Assembly: GCA_038503065.1 (NCBI GenBank)
Contig: JBCAMK010000016.1
Coordinates: 1,054,001-1,118,000 of the forward strand
Reading direction: 5' to 3'
Source: Paragyromitra xinjiangensis
Lineage: Eukaryota > Ascomycota > Pezizomycetes > Pezizales > Discinaceae
Length of the DNA: 64,000 bases
Positions 12,329 to 24,914 of this stretch are shown here, one piece after another; the first letter of the stretch is position 1; the number at the start of each line of letters is the position of its first letter. The position numbers and the translations under genes were made by a program. The notes under the pieces are model-generated. The model made no database searches and was not told where the DNA came from. It saw only the letters and a list, made by a program, of their open reading frames with translations.

Positions 12329-12494
12329 ATCTTCAAGCTACTGTTTTTTTTGAGAGGTATAAAGTACGAGTAAAAAGTTTTACGTATAAGATTTAGTAGA
12401 CTTAAGCTGTGAGCAAGAAGAGAGCAGGATGTGAGCAAGATGTGTAGGCAGCTAGCGAGTATGTTATGTCTTGATGTAGGAGGCTTTGAGCCTG

Positions 12495-12502
12495 TATTTA
12501 TA
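12495..12502 (-). promoter_or_regulatory. TATA box TATAAATA
   Basis: Consensus TATA element on the minus strand upstream of the small acidic frame at 12116-12328. The distance implies a 5' leader of roughly 130-140 nt, possibly with an intron. Confidence 0.45.
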
Positions 12503-12979
12503 GGGAGGAGTTTGTGTAATAGTATCGGCCTCAAAAGCCTATTCAAACAAAAAATCACGACGGCCGTTATTAAATTCTGACGGCCATAGGGCATAGAAAA
12601 AGTTGGCAGGCAACTGCATATAATTCTGCCTAGTTATAAGACAACCATCCAAAGCAAGATACTGCTACATACAAAGCCCGCGGTATATCAATCAGATGCT
12701 ATACTTCGCATTCTATCGCTCTCGATCGAGGGTCTTCTCAGACAATTGACCTATAGCTCCCTTTTTCTTGGGCTGCAGAGTTTTGGAAGCCACGGCACAA
12801 CAGATAGTAAGTTAATTTAGGGGAACATTTTTAGTGGGGCTTCTCAGTAATAATTCGAATCAACACAGGAAATCTAAGCTTTCCAACTGCATCTTCCCAT
12901 CAGGAGGATAAATGGGCTACCCGTACAAAGATTTACCTCAACTCGTCTCAACCCAGGGCTGCGGCTCCATCATATTTCA

Positions 12980-14955
12980 TCACTCGTTGTCACCATCCCT
13001 ATCGGCCCAAACCCTTGCCGGAACCGACGCATCGCCTTCCGAAACTTTCGGCACGTAGATCAGAGAGACGAGCATCAACAATGTAACCGCATGAAAAAAT
13101 AAGGTGCTCACACTGAAAAACATATTGACTACCATACCTACCCATTTAACCGGGAACGATCTCCGACAGAAGCAAAACGCATGCAGTCACAATCACGGAC
13201 GCAATATGCGATATGTCGGCCAAGGAAGTCTATTTCCTTGATCGATTAAGAATTTGCCTGCAGTATCTAGATGTCCCATCGTAACTCCCCTGGCAGAGCC
13301 GTAAGCCCGGGTTTTGGAACCTGTGGTTACATACAAGCGACCGTTTGTCACTATAACCAATTCAGCCAAATGTCCATCACTCACCTTTGGAAATTCTGTA
13401 ACTAGCTCATATCCTTCTTACCGACTGGCCCATAGAATTTCTAAGAAGCGATGCCATACCTCCTAGCTAAGCTCTGGAGACAGAAAATATTTTGTATTTA
13501 AAAAATCGCGTCACCATACAGCACCCAACTTTGAATATGCCAGAGCAACCGCGGCCACAGCTTAAACACATTGAACCGTCCAGGACGAGTTGTAGCGAGT
13601 ACTTGTTACCGAATAGTAAACTCTTGGCTTGTGACACAGCCATACTATATTCTCGTTTGTTGTCTTCGGCTGCCACAATCCCTCAATTCCGATCCCAACG
13701 CTCGGTGACTGATGTAGGACCGCAAAATATGGTCGAGCAGTATCTTCAAGGCCATGAGGGCCGCATACCCTTCATAACGCTTCTCGAGAGCCATTTCCCG
13801 AGAATCTTGCACCCTCGCCTGTATCTGGAGGAGATGACCAAAGGATAAAGCTGATGTGCCCTGAAACGCGAAGCCTTACCCATGTCAATAACCAACTCAA
13901 ATCATGGATGACCTTCCATAACCCTGGACTTCCTCATCTGAAAAATAAAACTGTATTTCTCTCCAGTCCTAGAGGTATCCTTACCGCGGTAGAAGACAGG
14001 ACTTTCCCCCACGTCGCCAATGCAAATAGAGGGCGATGAGGTTTCCAAGACCTTCCACATGCGACTCTTGGCCGTCGAAAAGGTGTGAAAAGCCGGGTGG
14101 CAAGCATTCGACAAATTAACAGCGTAGAAGAAAACATAGCTTTGCTGTGGTATCCATCATCGTGGGATTCTAATATCCATGTGATACGAGACTGAGGTCC
14201 GCTCTGAACAATTCCAGGGCTATATCTAGGGTTTTTATGCCACTTTTTATACATATTGGTGACAAGCTGCCTTAGCACCAATTCAGATTACTTCTTATCG
14301 TACTCTGCTGTATTTCTTCTTTTGGAATCGAGTCTGAAACCAATAGATATCGATCAACAGGTGATGATGAATGGGAAGATTTTAGCACTGTCACCGTTGC
14401 CTACTCCAATGTTAGCACGAGACTACAAAACACGACTCCAAATCAAATACCCAAACCCACCCTGATATTTCGAGCAGTATCACCAGCCACTATGACACAG
14501 CTTTCTCCTAAACATAACGAACGACGGATATATTCCTTACCAGCTATAAATCCGAATCTCATTTGTGGTTTGGGTGTCCTACATGCAAATCCTTCATATC
14601 GTAGTCCCCAAGCGAAACTCGAAGAACATAAAACCTCCAGCTCGAGAGTTGTCAGCAGAGATGTAGTGCCCCAAAAACAAAATGAAGTCATCGAGTCCAC
14701 GCTATAAAGTTATTCCAGGACCCACAAAATTCTAGCCTTGGTGCGGCTCTGTCAGCAAGACCGTAACTAAGCGGCTCTTTTTTTGCATGTGATATGTTTG
14801 AAATCTACACCCGTTGCTACATAGGCAAGAAACCCCAAACCTCCTATGGTTATTCGCGATTTGGTAAAAATTGCACCTCCGGAATACAGTCCGTAGCCTA
14901 GTGCCGAACCGAAGTAATCATTTTTTGCTGACGGAGAAACTACGTCCAGACTCAT
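12980..14955 (-). pseudogene. Possible degenerate protein-coding remnant
   Basis: The minus strand shows several short protein-like stretches in different frames. 14955-14767 reads DYFGSALGYGLYSGGAIF and GGLGFLAYVATG, which is Gly-rich and membrane-like. Further frames lie at 14700-14443, 14281-13934, about 13850-13600 and 13384-13193. At about 13140-12982 a hydrophobic helix (STLFFHAVTLLMLVSLIYV) precedes a hydrophilic tail ending in RDGDNE and a stop. Frames are interrupted by stops and cannot be joined into one good product with standard introns. I read this as a decayed gene for a membrane-associated protein, but no family is recognised and chance is possible. Confidence 0.25.
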
Positions 14956-15232
14956 TCGCTACCCGAAATGCAGCCGAAGAAACAGACCAGACAGCGTTGA
15001 AAGCTGGGGAAAACATCCCAACCCAGCTTAGTGCCCTTGAGCCGAGATCTCGAAACCCCTGTCGATAACTTCGCATTATTCAGCCGGCGGAGGGACGGGT
15101 CTTTGCTTCGGTCTACCGATATCTCAGAGGCCCACGGAGGAAGCTCTGAATGCCCTCGCAGGGTCTCGCTGCTATGGATATCCCTAACCCTGTCTTCTCC
15201 TCCTTCCGTCCTTTGTCTCTTCCCTTGTCACC

Positions 15233-15240
15233 TATATTAA
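15233..15240 (+). promoter_or_regulatory. TATA-like element of ccp1
   Basis: TATATTAA, 136-143 bp upstream of the ccp1 ATG. It is followed by a CT-rich tract at about 15284-15334, typical of fungal core promoters near the transcription start. Confidence 0.4.
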
Positions 15241-15375
15241 CCCCCACTATCCCTCGGTCTCACATCTCACAGAACAGTCACTATCCTTTCTCTCCGCTCC
15301 TTTCTTGCTGCTTTCTCATCCTCTAGGATCTTGAAGATAATCGTATTTTCGCTCTAGAGTAAGTTATTATCAGAA

Positions 15376-16652
15376 ATGGCTTCAGTAGCTCGTACCCTCA
15401 CTCGTGCCACATCACGGAATATCTCCTTTGCTCCGCTCCGCCGAAACCTCACAACTGCTACCCATGCTCGTCCATCAACCAAATTTGTCTCCCCTATTAA
15501 GCAAGCAACTCGACGAGGTTACGCTTCCGAATCTTCTTCATCCGGTGGTGGTGGAAAGGGTATCTTCGTTGGCCTAACTCTCGCTGCTCTCGGTGGTGCG
15601 GGGTACTACCTCTACGCCAACGACCAGCTCTCGGGTCTCACTGGTCTTGCTGGTGGCAAGTCGAGCACAAAGACTCCAGGACCCTTCCAACCTGGAAAGG
15701 AGGATTACCAGAAGGTTTATAACGACGTTGCGGAATTGTTGGAGAGCAATGATGAGTACGATGACGGCTCTTATGGACCTGTAAGTTACCTCAATTGCTA
15801 GCTCCATCAATCAAGATAAAATGGAGCTTTGGTTGATTTATTTTTTGCAGGTCATTGTCCGTCTTGGATGGCACGCTTCTGGAACTTTCGACAAAGAAAC
15901 CAAAACCGGTGGCTCAAATGGAGCTACCATGCGATTCGCCCCCGAATCTGATCATGGAGCCAATGCTGGCTTAAAGACTGCTCGTGATCTCTTGGAGCAG
16001 GTTAAGGAAAAGTACCCATGGATTAGTTATTCTGATCTATGGACCCTTGCGGCTGTTACCGCTATCCAAGAGATGGGAGGACCCAAGATTCCGTGGAGGC
16101 CCGGACGCCATGATGGAGACGTTGCTGCTTGTACCCCAGATGGGCGTCTTCCCGATGCCTCCAAGGAACAAAAGCATTTAAGGGACATCTTCTACCGCAT
16201 GGGGTTTAACGACCAGGAGATCGTGGCACTTTCGGGTGCCCATGCTCTTGGCCGATGCCACACCGATCGTTCTGGGTTTGCTGGTGAGTTTGGTTTTCTA
16301 CTTACTATAACATAACCACCTTACTGATATATCTTCCACTCCAGGCCCATGGACATTCTCCCCAACTGTCCTGACAAACGATTATTACAAGCTTCTCCTT
16401 GAGGAAAAGTGGACATGGAAAAAATGGAACGGGCCCAAGCAGTTCGAAGATGTTTCCACCAAGTCCCTCATGATGCTGCCATCCGACATGGCTCTAATCA
16501 AGGATAAGACATTCCGCAAATACGTCGAAGCGTATGCTAAAGACAACGAACTGTTCTTCAAGGACTTCGCGGACGTCTTTGCGAGGTTGTTAGAGCTCGG
16601 TGTGCCGTTTAAAACGGATGAGAAGTTTGTGTTCAAGGCAACCACTGATTAA
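15376..16652 (+). CDS. ccp1: Cytochrome c peroxidase, mitochondrial
   Basis: Haem peroxidase of the mitochondrial intermembrane space that reduces hydrogen peroxide with electrons from cytochrome c. Three exons (15376-15780, 15851-16283, 16345-16652) give 381 aa. The N-terminus is an Arg/Ser-rich mitochondrial presequence. A hydrophobic sorting segment follows ([20 protein letters not shown]), as expected for two-step import. Distal haem-pocket residues R139, W142 and H143 are in RLGWHASG. The proximal histidine H266 is in [10 protein letters not shown], and the GPWTFSP segment follows. Both introns are GT-AG (70 and 61 nt). The start is the first ATG of the presequence. Class I peroxidase length and motifs fit Ccp1 rather than catalase-peroxidase. 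Confidence 0.96.
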
Positions 16653-17173
16653 GTTCGAAAGTCAATTGGGAGAGGGTATGGGTGATGGTTGAAAAACGCA
16701 AGGTTGGAATAGTTTGCGGTTATACTGGAATGACAATTAAAGTCTTCTGGCAGCGCGTGTTCTTAAATTCTAGGAGTCGCTCATCTTGCGGCACCAGTGT
16801 CTGGGTTTTGTGTTTCAAGTAATATCCATGGCGTCATATTTTTATTGAATTTATAACTGTATTTCTCTGCTAGAGTCTAGCAAGTTTAGCGAAAGATTTG
16901 TTTTTACATAACCATGGTGGTGGCGTGGAGCATGGCGAAATTCAAAGTTGATTTTTGAGAACCTCGGCATCTGATCCCGGTCAGTTGTCCCGCACGATCT
17001 ACGTGGCAGGAAAGCCTACCAGAAAGTTACCTTCATCCAATTGATTCTTGTAGTTTTGGTACATACATATCCAACCAGGTAAACATGTTACTGGTAGTTA
17101 ATCTATGCAGTTGGTATTTTACCCTCTAATCCATGTGTATAGTAACAAAAAATCATCTCCGGTGCTTGTTCAA

Positions 17174-17192
17174 GGGTGGGGGTGGGTGGGGG
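17174..17192 (+). other. G-quadruplex motif
   Basis: Four G runs of 3, 5, 3 and 5 separated by single T residues, about 520 bp downstream of the ccp1 stop. Short loops predict a stable quadruplex on this strand. Confidence 0.5.
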
Positions 17193-18457
17193 CTGGAAGT
17201 CTGGGTTTACCAACCTACCTGCCTGATGGGTGACTCCCCTACATTTAATGAGACCATAATTAAAACTGTTGTTGCGTACATATGCAGTTAGTTGAGATTC
17301 TTCACACACTGTAGCTTTAGATATCCTTATGAGATATACTCTGAAGGTAACGGAAGTCAAAGGAACCCCAAGATCATCTGTCTAGAGTGAGTATATCGAA
17401 GCGGAGTTTACGTTCTAGTGAAAAGATACAGTACCTAATCAAACCGATAACATGATTAACGGGATCCACAAATTGCGCAAGAATTAAGCTTTATGAGACG
17501 ATCGACAGGAACGGTATCGTCGGATGTTCGGAATCATAGAATATCACCCGTCAATTAGTTTTCGGCACTTTTTCACCAACCCATGAATGTCCGAGCTGAT
17601 AAGGCGCAATGATCTAGGTAGCTTTACAGGGCCCCCGAGGTGGGTTTCCCGTGAAATGATTGTCCACGCGAGGTGTAGCTTACGTGCAGAAGTTAGGTCA
17701 TGCATTTCCTCCAGCTTAGTCTGCAACGGGAATTCACTTTGGTCCAGGTTGCATCAGGAAGGCGTCATATCCACTCAATATCTCAACAGTATGATGGAAT
17801 TTACTCATGAATATCTGGGAGTATTCTAGGTATTGGTATTGGTGAGGTTTTATATCACAAATTAAACTGCAGAAGTGTAAAGAGCCAGAAATGCTGTTAG
17901 GATGTGTTTGTTCCAGACAATTATCATCTTCCCGATTCATTCTTCTCCGTTCTTTCTCTCAACTCACTGGTGTTATTCATTTACACCCCGCCTTGATCTG
18001 CTCTATTATTGATGTTGACCGATACGAATCCATCAAGAGGTACTAAGCTCAAAGGTACGTGTATCCAAGCGTGAGCAGAGGTAAGGAGATTATAGTGATT
18101 ACAAGTTTGACCGGAGCCGAAGAAGATGTTGTCTGGCTAATAGTGATACTGTCTATTGTGAGATGAGAGCTTATGCCTTATTGGTAAGGTGCCTACGAAG
18201 TAGGAGGAAGACCGTGTCATTCGGCAGATTTTAGCGTTATAGGAAAATTCTAGGTACACCAAGTTGAATAATCTTCTGATCAATTTCAGATGTTCCATGC
18301 TATAACTTTGGAGCTTTATGTACACAACGGGATAGATCGAAATCAAAACAACCTTCCAGAGGCGCTCCGCAAACCATCGAGTCATATTTCATGATGCAAA
18401 AAGCAATCTAGTGAAAAGAACCTCGCTAAAAGGGACAGGGAAAAATAAAGGTTAAGC

Positions 18458-18537
18458 GAAGGGACTCGGAAAAACTTCCCACAAGTAAAACACGATTGCT
18501 GGGATGGTGATAGCGAAGTCTTTTTCCGAGTCCCTTC
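18458..18537. repeat. 17-bp perfect inverted repeat
   Basis: The arm at 18458-18474 is the exact reverse complement of 18521-18537, with a 46-nt spacer. No coding frame explains it. It could be the edge of a small element or a transcribed hairpin. Confidence 0.6.
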
Positions 18538-19292
18538 ACGTGGTTGATGAGGGAATAGATAAAATATCAACGAATAGGAATCAACATGTTTCAGATGGCC
18601 TTGTGCCCAAATCCCAATTAAGCAGTTCTTCGCTTTAAACAATTGGAAGACACACAAAAGCAACATAATTGGTAACCCATAATCTGGGAACTGGATGGAG
18701 GCTATGTCAAATAAGCCAACACAGCAAAGAAAAGAAGGCCCTCGCTTTCTACTACCTCGTAGCAAGGTTAACCTAGCATCCAAAAGAATACTCGATTGGT
18801 ACGCCAAGATCGTAGAGAAACCCAATGCATCGGTAAGATTTGAATCGGCCCTTTGATCAAACTATGAATAACTAACACTCTGATAAATCTCTTAACAGAG
18901 ACGGGGAAGCGGGTCTCCATGGAACCCGAACGATTAGATTTCAGATGAATCTGCTGTCGCTGTCATGCTGACACGAAAGGACCACAACTTCACACCCTTT
19001 AGTAAAAAACGAGAACAGCATTATCCTTTGGTTGATTCCAAAGCCGCTTTTTGCTTTTTTTCTCCCGCAGCTCTCACAAAAATCACTTATCGATCGCTTT
19101 TAGCTGATCCTTTCAGAAACCCCTTTTGATTGGTCGATCTTCAGCCCAAACTTTAGAAAAAAACTAGGTCTTTGGTATTTCAAGATTTTATCGAGGAGTT
19201 ACGTCTTGGATCTGTTACGATTTATTCGCATCAGAAAATTTCCAGCAGAAAACGTGCTATTTCTGACCATGTTCGGGTTCATTCGCTCTGGC

Positions 19293-19320
19293 CCATCAGG
19301 CCATCAAGCCATCAGGCCAT
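19293..19320. repeat. Short tandem repeat, unit CCATCAGG
   Basis: About three and a half copies of an 8-9 nt unit, with one A/G variant and one extra base. No function can be assigned. Confidence 0.5.
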
Positions 19321-22300
19321 ATTCTGGGGCTTACTAGCGCACGGCGCAGTAAAGCATGTAGGTCCGTAAATTCCCATTGGTAATAAAGTTGTGTAGGAAG
19401 GCCCTCGTAAAACCCAAGAAACCAAGGAAACAAGCAATTCATATAGACGCCTCCTCACACATAGAGAAACCGCAGTTGCTATACGAGTGATAATATGTGA
19501 CTCCATCGCGAAAATCACAAGTCGCTGAAGTATTTTCGAGAAATCGGAGCACCCCTGCAACAATTTATACATGCAGGGGAGACTGCCCAGGCTTTGCATA
19601 TGTTTTGTCTTTTTGCCCTTGTATCTCTAGATCCAGTAGGACAGACGAGATTTATGCAGGCTGACCCGCGATCCCCATGAAAAGTGCAATACTGAGATTT
19701 TACCCTAGTCCAAAAGTCCAAAAAGTTCAGGCTAATCGGTCCTCGGAGCACCCACAGTGGGACATCTACACCCAGACAGGTTGGCATCCATCCCTCTCTC
19801 GACGTCATCATGAATCACTCGGAATTCCGACTGCAGGTTGGGAAAATCTTGGATCCGTCCCCTGGTCGCACTCAGGCATTATTGGAAGAATAGACAGATA
19901 GATCTCGAAACTTTATTTCCGGCTGAATCTTGTTTCGTCCTTGTTTGTTTGCCCGGTCTGCTGGGCTGGCCGTTATTGGTCTTCCTGGGGTACATGTTGT
20001 GGAGTCCCGTGTATGTGCAGTGCATGTTTTCTGCACAGTTAGCTGTCAGGCAGCGCCATACCCGGTACGCGAGTAGCTTCAGGTACTCCGCTCCACACAA
20101 AGACCGGTAGTAGACAGATCCTGCGCATATTCAAGCGAACTGACTTGAGCAAAGACGGATACAAGAATTTCCTTTGCAAGTAAACCGAGTATTGTCAACG
20201 TTACAGACCGAGAATCTGGATTAACTAATCATCCGTGTCCGATGCCACAAAATGGCTGCCACTTCACCATTCTGCTGTACCATTCATCTTATGTCTAGCC
20301 GGTTACAATTATCCAGTCATTGGACATTCTCCACTTTAGTGTCACCATCAATCACTCGTCTTCAACCGATCCCAATTTTCAAATAACAAGAGTCTAAGCA
20401 CCTCATCGCTCTTCTCCCCAGCATCACTAACAGAAAAGAAACATCGTTTCCATTCATTTTGTGCTTCTACAGATGATTTTGATGCACTCATCGCCTTATC
20501 TCCCAGCGTGTGACTCCCCAGCCACACTACCTATCTGGAGTGTGTAGATATGCATGTCCGCAGATATGGCCACGTATTAGTACATATATGCGTCAACGAT
20601 GGAGATGCAGTCTCGTTCCTTAGAGTGGAGGATCTAGTGAACTTTAGGGCAGGCATTGGGTGCTGCCGAGAGTTGTAAATTGTCCGCGTGCCCAAAACCT
20701 CTGTGTTTTGGACCATGCAGGGAAAGGGTTGAGACACTGATGCTTGAATTTAGGTACCGTCAGAGCGTCTAGCCCTGGACTGGACTACATTCCTCTGCTC
20801 GATGTATGGTTCTCTGGGGGTTTTGTACGTAAAGAAGGGCAATTGGTCGGCTGTTGATCTTCTAGATATCCGATATGGCATTGAACGCCATCGCACGAAA
20901 AAAAACAATTTAGAAAAACAAAAAAACCCCGTGAGTGGAATGTCATATTGAAAAATAGGCATCGTACAGCTGCACATATATCATTTGTAGGAATCAAGCA
21001 CCGAGATCACGGGAGTCGGAGTATATGCACCCCAACACTAACATCAGTGTGTAGATGAGATAGATTCTCACGGTAGCCAGCAGCCGCGGCGCCGTTACAA
21101 ATTCCGAATGCCTCGAGGAGCATTGTACGATATAGATCGCCGAAGCATTTGTTTTGAGAGGTATGTAGATACTTTTGGGGAATGATGTACTTACCCGTAT
21201 CACGATTTACGAACGGCAAGCAGTCCGGAAGAAGGATGCTTAGTGTGGTCTCCCGAGTGGTATTGCAAATCCTAATCTCTTAACGGGTGCTTTCGGATAC
21301 TCAATGATAGCGGATTGAACGTATTAAAAAGAAAAAGGGGGGGTGCACGAAGGGGACGCTTCTAAGCATATATATTGGGAAGTGTCGGAATCCGGGAAAG
21401 TGGTACGGGGAGAAGACAGAAGTGGTCGACGTCAAAATGCTGTAAGATTGCGGAGGGAGAGAAGTCTGAGATATTTTTGTTGCTGACGGTGAAGGTGGTG
21501 GAGGTGGATGTTGCTGTGTTGGGGGTGCCAAAGATAAGAGAACACAGACAGATAAAGGAACGAGTTCAAAGCTGGAACGTCGGTTTGACCGTCATGCAGC
21601 GACGCAGGAGACAATCACCAGTTGATATCGCGATCGCGATTTGGCCTCGGGATTTTCAAGAGCATATAGGCATATGTACATAATTGCAATTTCCAGCTGG
21701 CTCTTCTGGAACACTTTCGTTTTGGGAAATGCTGCCTTTTTCCGTGATTTCAAGGATCTTCCTTATCCATCCGAGTCTAATTTGAGGGCCGACCGACCGA
21801 CTGACCGATTTTACCGAGAGCTCGGGACACATGAAAACCAGGTCTTACTCGGAAGCTGGAGCCGAAGTTTCATTAACCTAGGTACCTCCTGCAGTTACAG
21901 CAGTTAGGCTTGATCTTCTGTCAGCTATCCAAATACCTAATTCCTACATACTTGTGCTCATTTCTACAGAGCTCTGTCCCCGTGGACAAAGACCGTCAGG
22001 GTGGGATTTATTCAGAGACTGCATGGGGCTAGCGGTACATATTCATTGCGCGCGGAGTTTCAGAGTGTTGGGCTGGGGAAATAAACATGCAACCCAAAAC
22101 GGTGTGAGTGACTTGATCACCGCTGTGGTTTCCGCTCCATATCATCGTGTTCAATTTTATTTATTTATGGCTATTTGTTTAGCCACCTACTAGTCTAGTG
22201 GGACGGTTCATGGTCCCAATCCCAATAACCACCAATTATCATCCGCGGCCCTGCTCATGGCTGACTCACTAAGCTCAGACCAGGCAGCAATTATCACGTT

Positions 22301-24768
22301 TGATGTAGCTATTTTCATCACTGTTTCTTATTCAATTCGAATATGCCCAGCAATGGTGGCGTGTCGACCTAGCTGCAGAGACGGTTCGTTGTCGGTTCAG
22401 ACATTTGTTTTGTGGTTGATCAAAGAATGGTCCAAAAACGGTCATCTCGAGTGCGACTAATCAACCGGTTACCACTGATTGATTGATGGCTTGATTGATG
22501 GAGCCAACTGCGGACCTCCGCTGTGGATCAGTTTGGGGATTGATACATGGCTAGAGCACTAGGTAGCAGTAGATCGATCACATTTGCGCATTTACGGTAC
22601 TTGCGGCGCCTGGATATCATATAAACGGGGGTATTTCACATTTAACAGTGTGAATCATTGCATAAAAGCACTTCGCGTTGGCGACTGCCTAATGGCACGG
22701 TAGGTAGCAGGACAGTCAGGAGTGATGTTGAAAAGCGCCAATAAATCGAAGACCCCTAGTGTGAGTAATCACTGTAGTAAGTTGCCCCAGATTTACACCA
22801 TTTAAGCTGAGGCAGTGAGGCAGTGAAGGGAAGCGAGTTTTGGGTGTCTTTGGGGGGGGGAGGGAAACATCCCGAAGACTCCAGAGACAAACTGGAGCCT
22901 TGTCCGCGGATATATGTGTGTGAGTTTACGATAGAGAGGATCAATATGTCATAATTTAGGGGACTTCTCCGGGTCCGGACCGCGGAAGAGGAAGGGTTGT
23001 TGTAGAAGCCAGAAAGCAGACAAGGACGGCACAGCAGAATAACAAGCTTCCAAAGGGGGAATATCGGGGATTAGATGATCTGATAAGATGGAGTGAGTGG
23101 CTGCATCTCAGGACGTTTAAAGGTTCACGGGATGGGTTTAGCGTTTCGGGTAACGGTACTGGGGTTGCTTTTTGTTCGTTCCCTAGAGAGCACAAGACCC
23201 AGCACGATCGACTATTTGGGCCGTCGGTTCTTCTTCTTGCTGTCGACGAGATGCCTCGCCAATCATACCTATCCACCACTCTGCATGTTGCAGTAGTACT
23301 ACGGGTGATGGATTGCCCTTTCCGCCTGTCCGCCTTTTGTCGGACCTGGCAGCCCGGTTTCGTTGGATTTACGTGCAGGAAGCGAGGGTTGATAGGATGG
23401 TCTCGCCCATCGACGTGGTGGACTTGTTCTGTCTAGCTATGACTTTTGTGTCTCCGGTCTAACATGCCGTATCTGCAAGGCAAGTCCTCGCTACGAGGTT
23501 TTAAAGACAGAGGAGGGGTTCTCAGAACTCGGATTTCGCTCTCGCTTGAGTGCTTAAGTGCTTGCAGGATTTAGCTTTAATGGCTTGGAGTTGGGTAGGA
23601 AACAGTGATGGGTGGGCGGCTCTTATCGAGGTTATCTTTAGGACCCAAGGAAGTACCGACGCGACCGGTGATATCGATACTGTATGCAGCACCCTGGTTG
23701 GATGCAGGCCGACAGGCCTACTCTACATGTACCTGTTCTATGCTACTGCAGTCTGTCTACAATCCATGTGCAACCTCAATAAACAGTCGAGCAGATAGCT
23801 TGTAGATATCCACATTCTAGTACCTAGCCACAGAACATCCCTCTGATCCCTTCTTGTTGTACAGAGGATGATACAATTTCCATGGGCACTGTGATCGAAG
23901 CAGGTGGATTACCCTGCTTTTCCCAAGACACTGGGGGGGAAGGGCATTTCCGGAGAGGGGAATTCTCGTGTGGACTATACCCGACGTAGCTAGATTGCGA
24001 AGCTGCGACGCAATATGCTAGTTGATGCCCACCATCTGGGGGACCTCCGAGTTAGCTCCATAGGAGACAGGATTTTGGAAAGAAGTGGACACGCTCTAGC
24101 TATAGTTGGAGTGTCGCTGCTGCTGCTGCACGGGTTCCTCTGACCACAACCGTACATACTGACAGTGAGTGAGTACAGTACACACAACCCTCAATACCTA
24201 TTACATACCCATATTCACTGTGCTACATTGGGCCAGATCCTCTCCTCCCAGGTGCACGTAGAGATCCTCTGACTGAGCGGGCTTTTTTGTGGGGAGGTGG
24301 CCTATCTGTCTGTGTGTGTGGGCGGTCTCTCTTGGCTTCCCTATCTACTACATACATACTCGTTCACTATCTTCTTTCTGTGATTCATTCACCTGCTACT
24401 GCTGTTTCTCCTCCTCACCACCACCTTTCGTCTCCTCGTCTCCTCCATTCTATTCTTCTTCTTCCCTCCTCCTCTTATTTCTCCCTACCTATTCATTTCT
24501 CCTCTCATCCCTTCTATTATCTCTTAACGCTCTATCGCCTTCCCGCCATCTCGGCTATCAATAGTATCTAGCTAGCTCTCCCTCTCTTCCCGTCGCCATC
24601 TATACAATCCCCCCCACCCAACCCATCCGTTCACTGTTACATCGTACCTATCCATTCGCTCGTCCACCACCCATTATTTATAACCTCCTGTCTACCCGTC
24701 TCGCGCGTCTTCTCTATTGCTAGCTAGGTTCATATACCAGCATCTACATCTTAGGTCCTCGACGTCGT

Positions 24769-24832
24769 ATGTATGACACATAACGGCAACACCATCCTTT
24801 CATCATTTGCCACGACATCGACAGAACGGTAG
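24769..24832 (+). promoter_or_regulatory. Two overlapping upstream ORFs before atg1
   Basis: An ATG at 24769 opens a 4-codon frame closed by TAA at 24781-24783. A second ATG at 24773, in another frame, opens a 19-codon frame closed by TAG at 24830-24832. Both end before the atg1 start at 24915. They matter only if the transcript starts upstream of 24769, which the CT-rich stretch before it suggests but does not prove. Confidence 0.4.
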
Positions 24833-24914
24833 CAGCTTCGGAAGCTCAAAGCCTTCCACCCAAAAATCACCCCGAATCTAGGCCTGGGACACCAGCTCCG
24901 AGCTCGCAACAGTC

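Larger units (their letters stand above)
16653..24914. other. 8.3-kb region without a convincing gene
   Basis: Between ccp1 and atg1. Reading frames are short and unlike known families (the longest, 18825-18382 on the minus strand, has 147 codons). Structures worth noting are a G-quadruplex motif at 17174-17192, a 17-bp inverted repeat at 18458-18537, short tandem repeats at 19293-19320, and a long CT-rich stretch from about 24340 to 24600 that probably belongs to the atg1 promoter and leader. Confidence 0.5.

Noticed and set aside
18382..18825. A 147-codon minus-strand frame in the ccp1-atg1 gap.
   Set aside because: It spans the 17-bp inverted repeat, has no recognisable domain, and its composition (Leu, Phe, Ser, Cys) fits AT-rich non-coding DNA.
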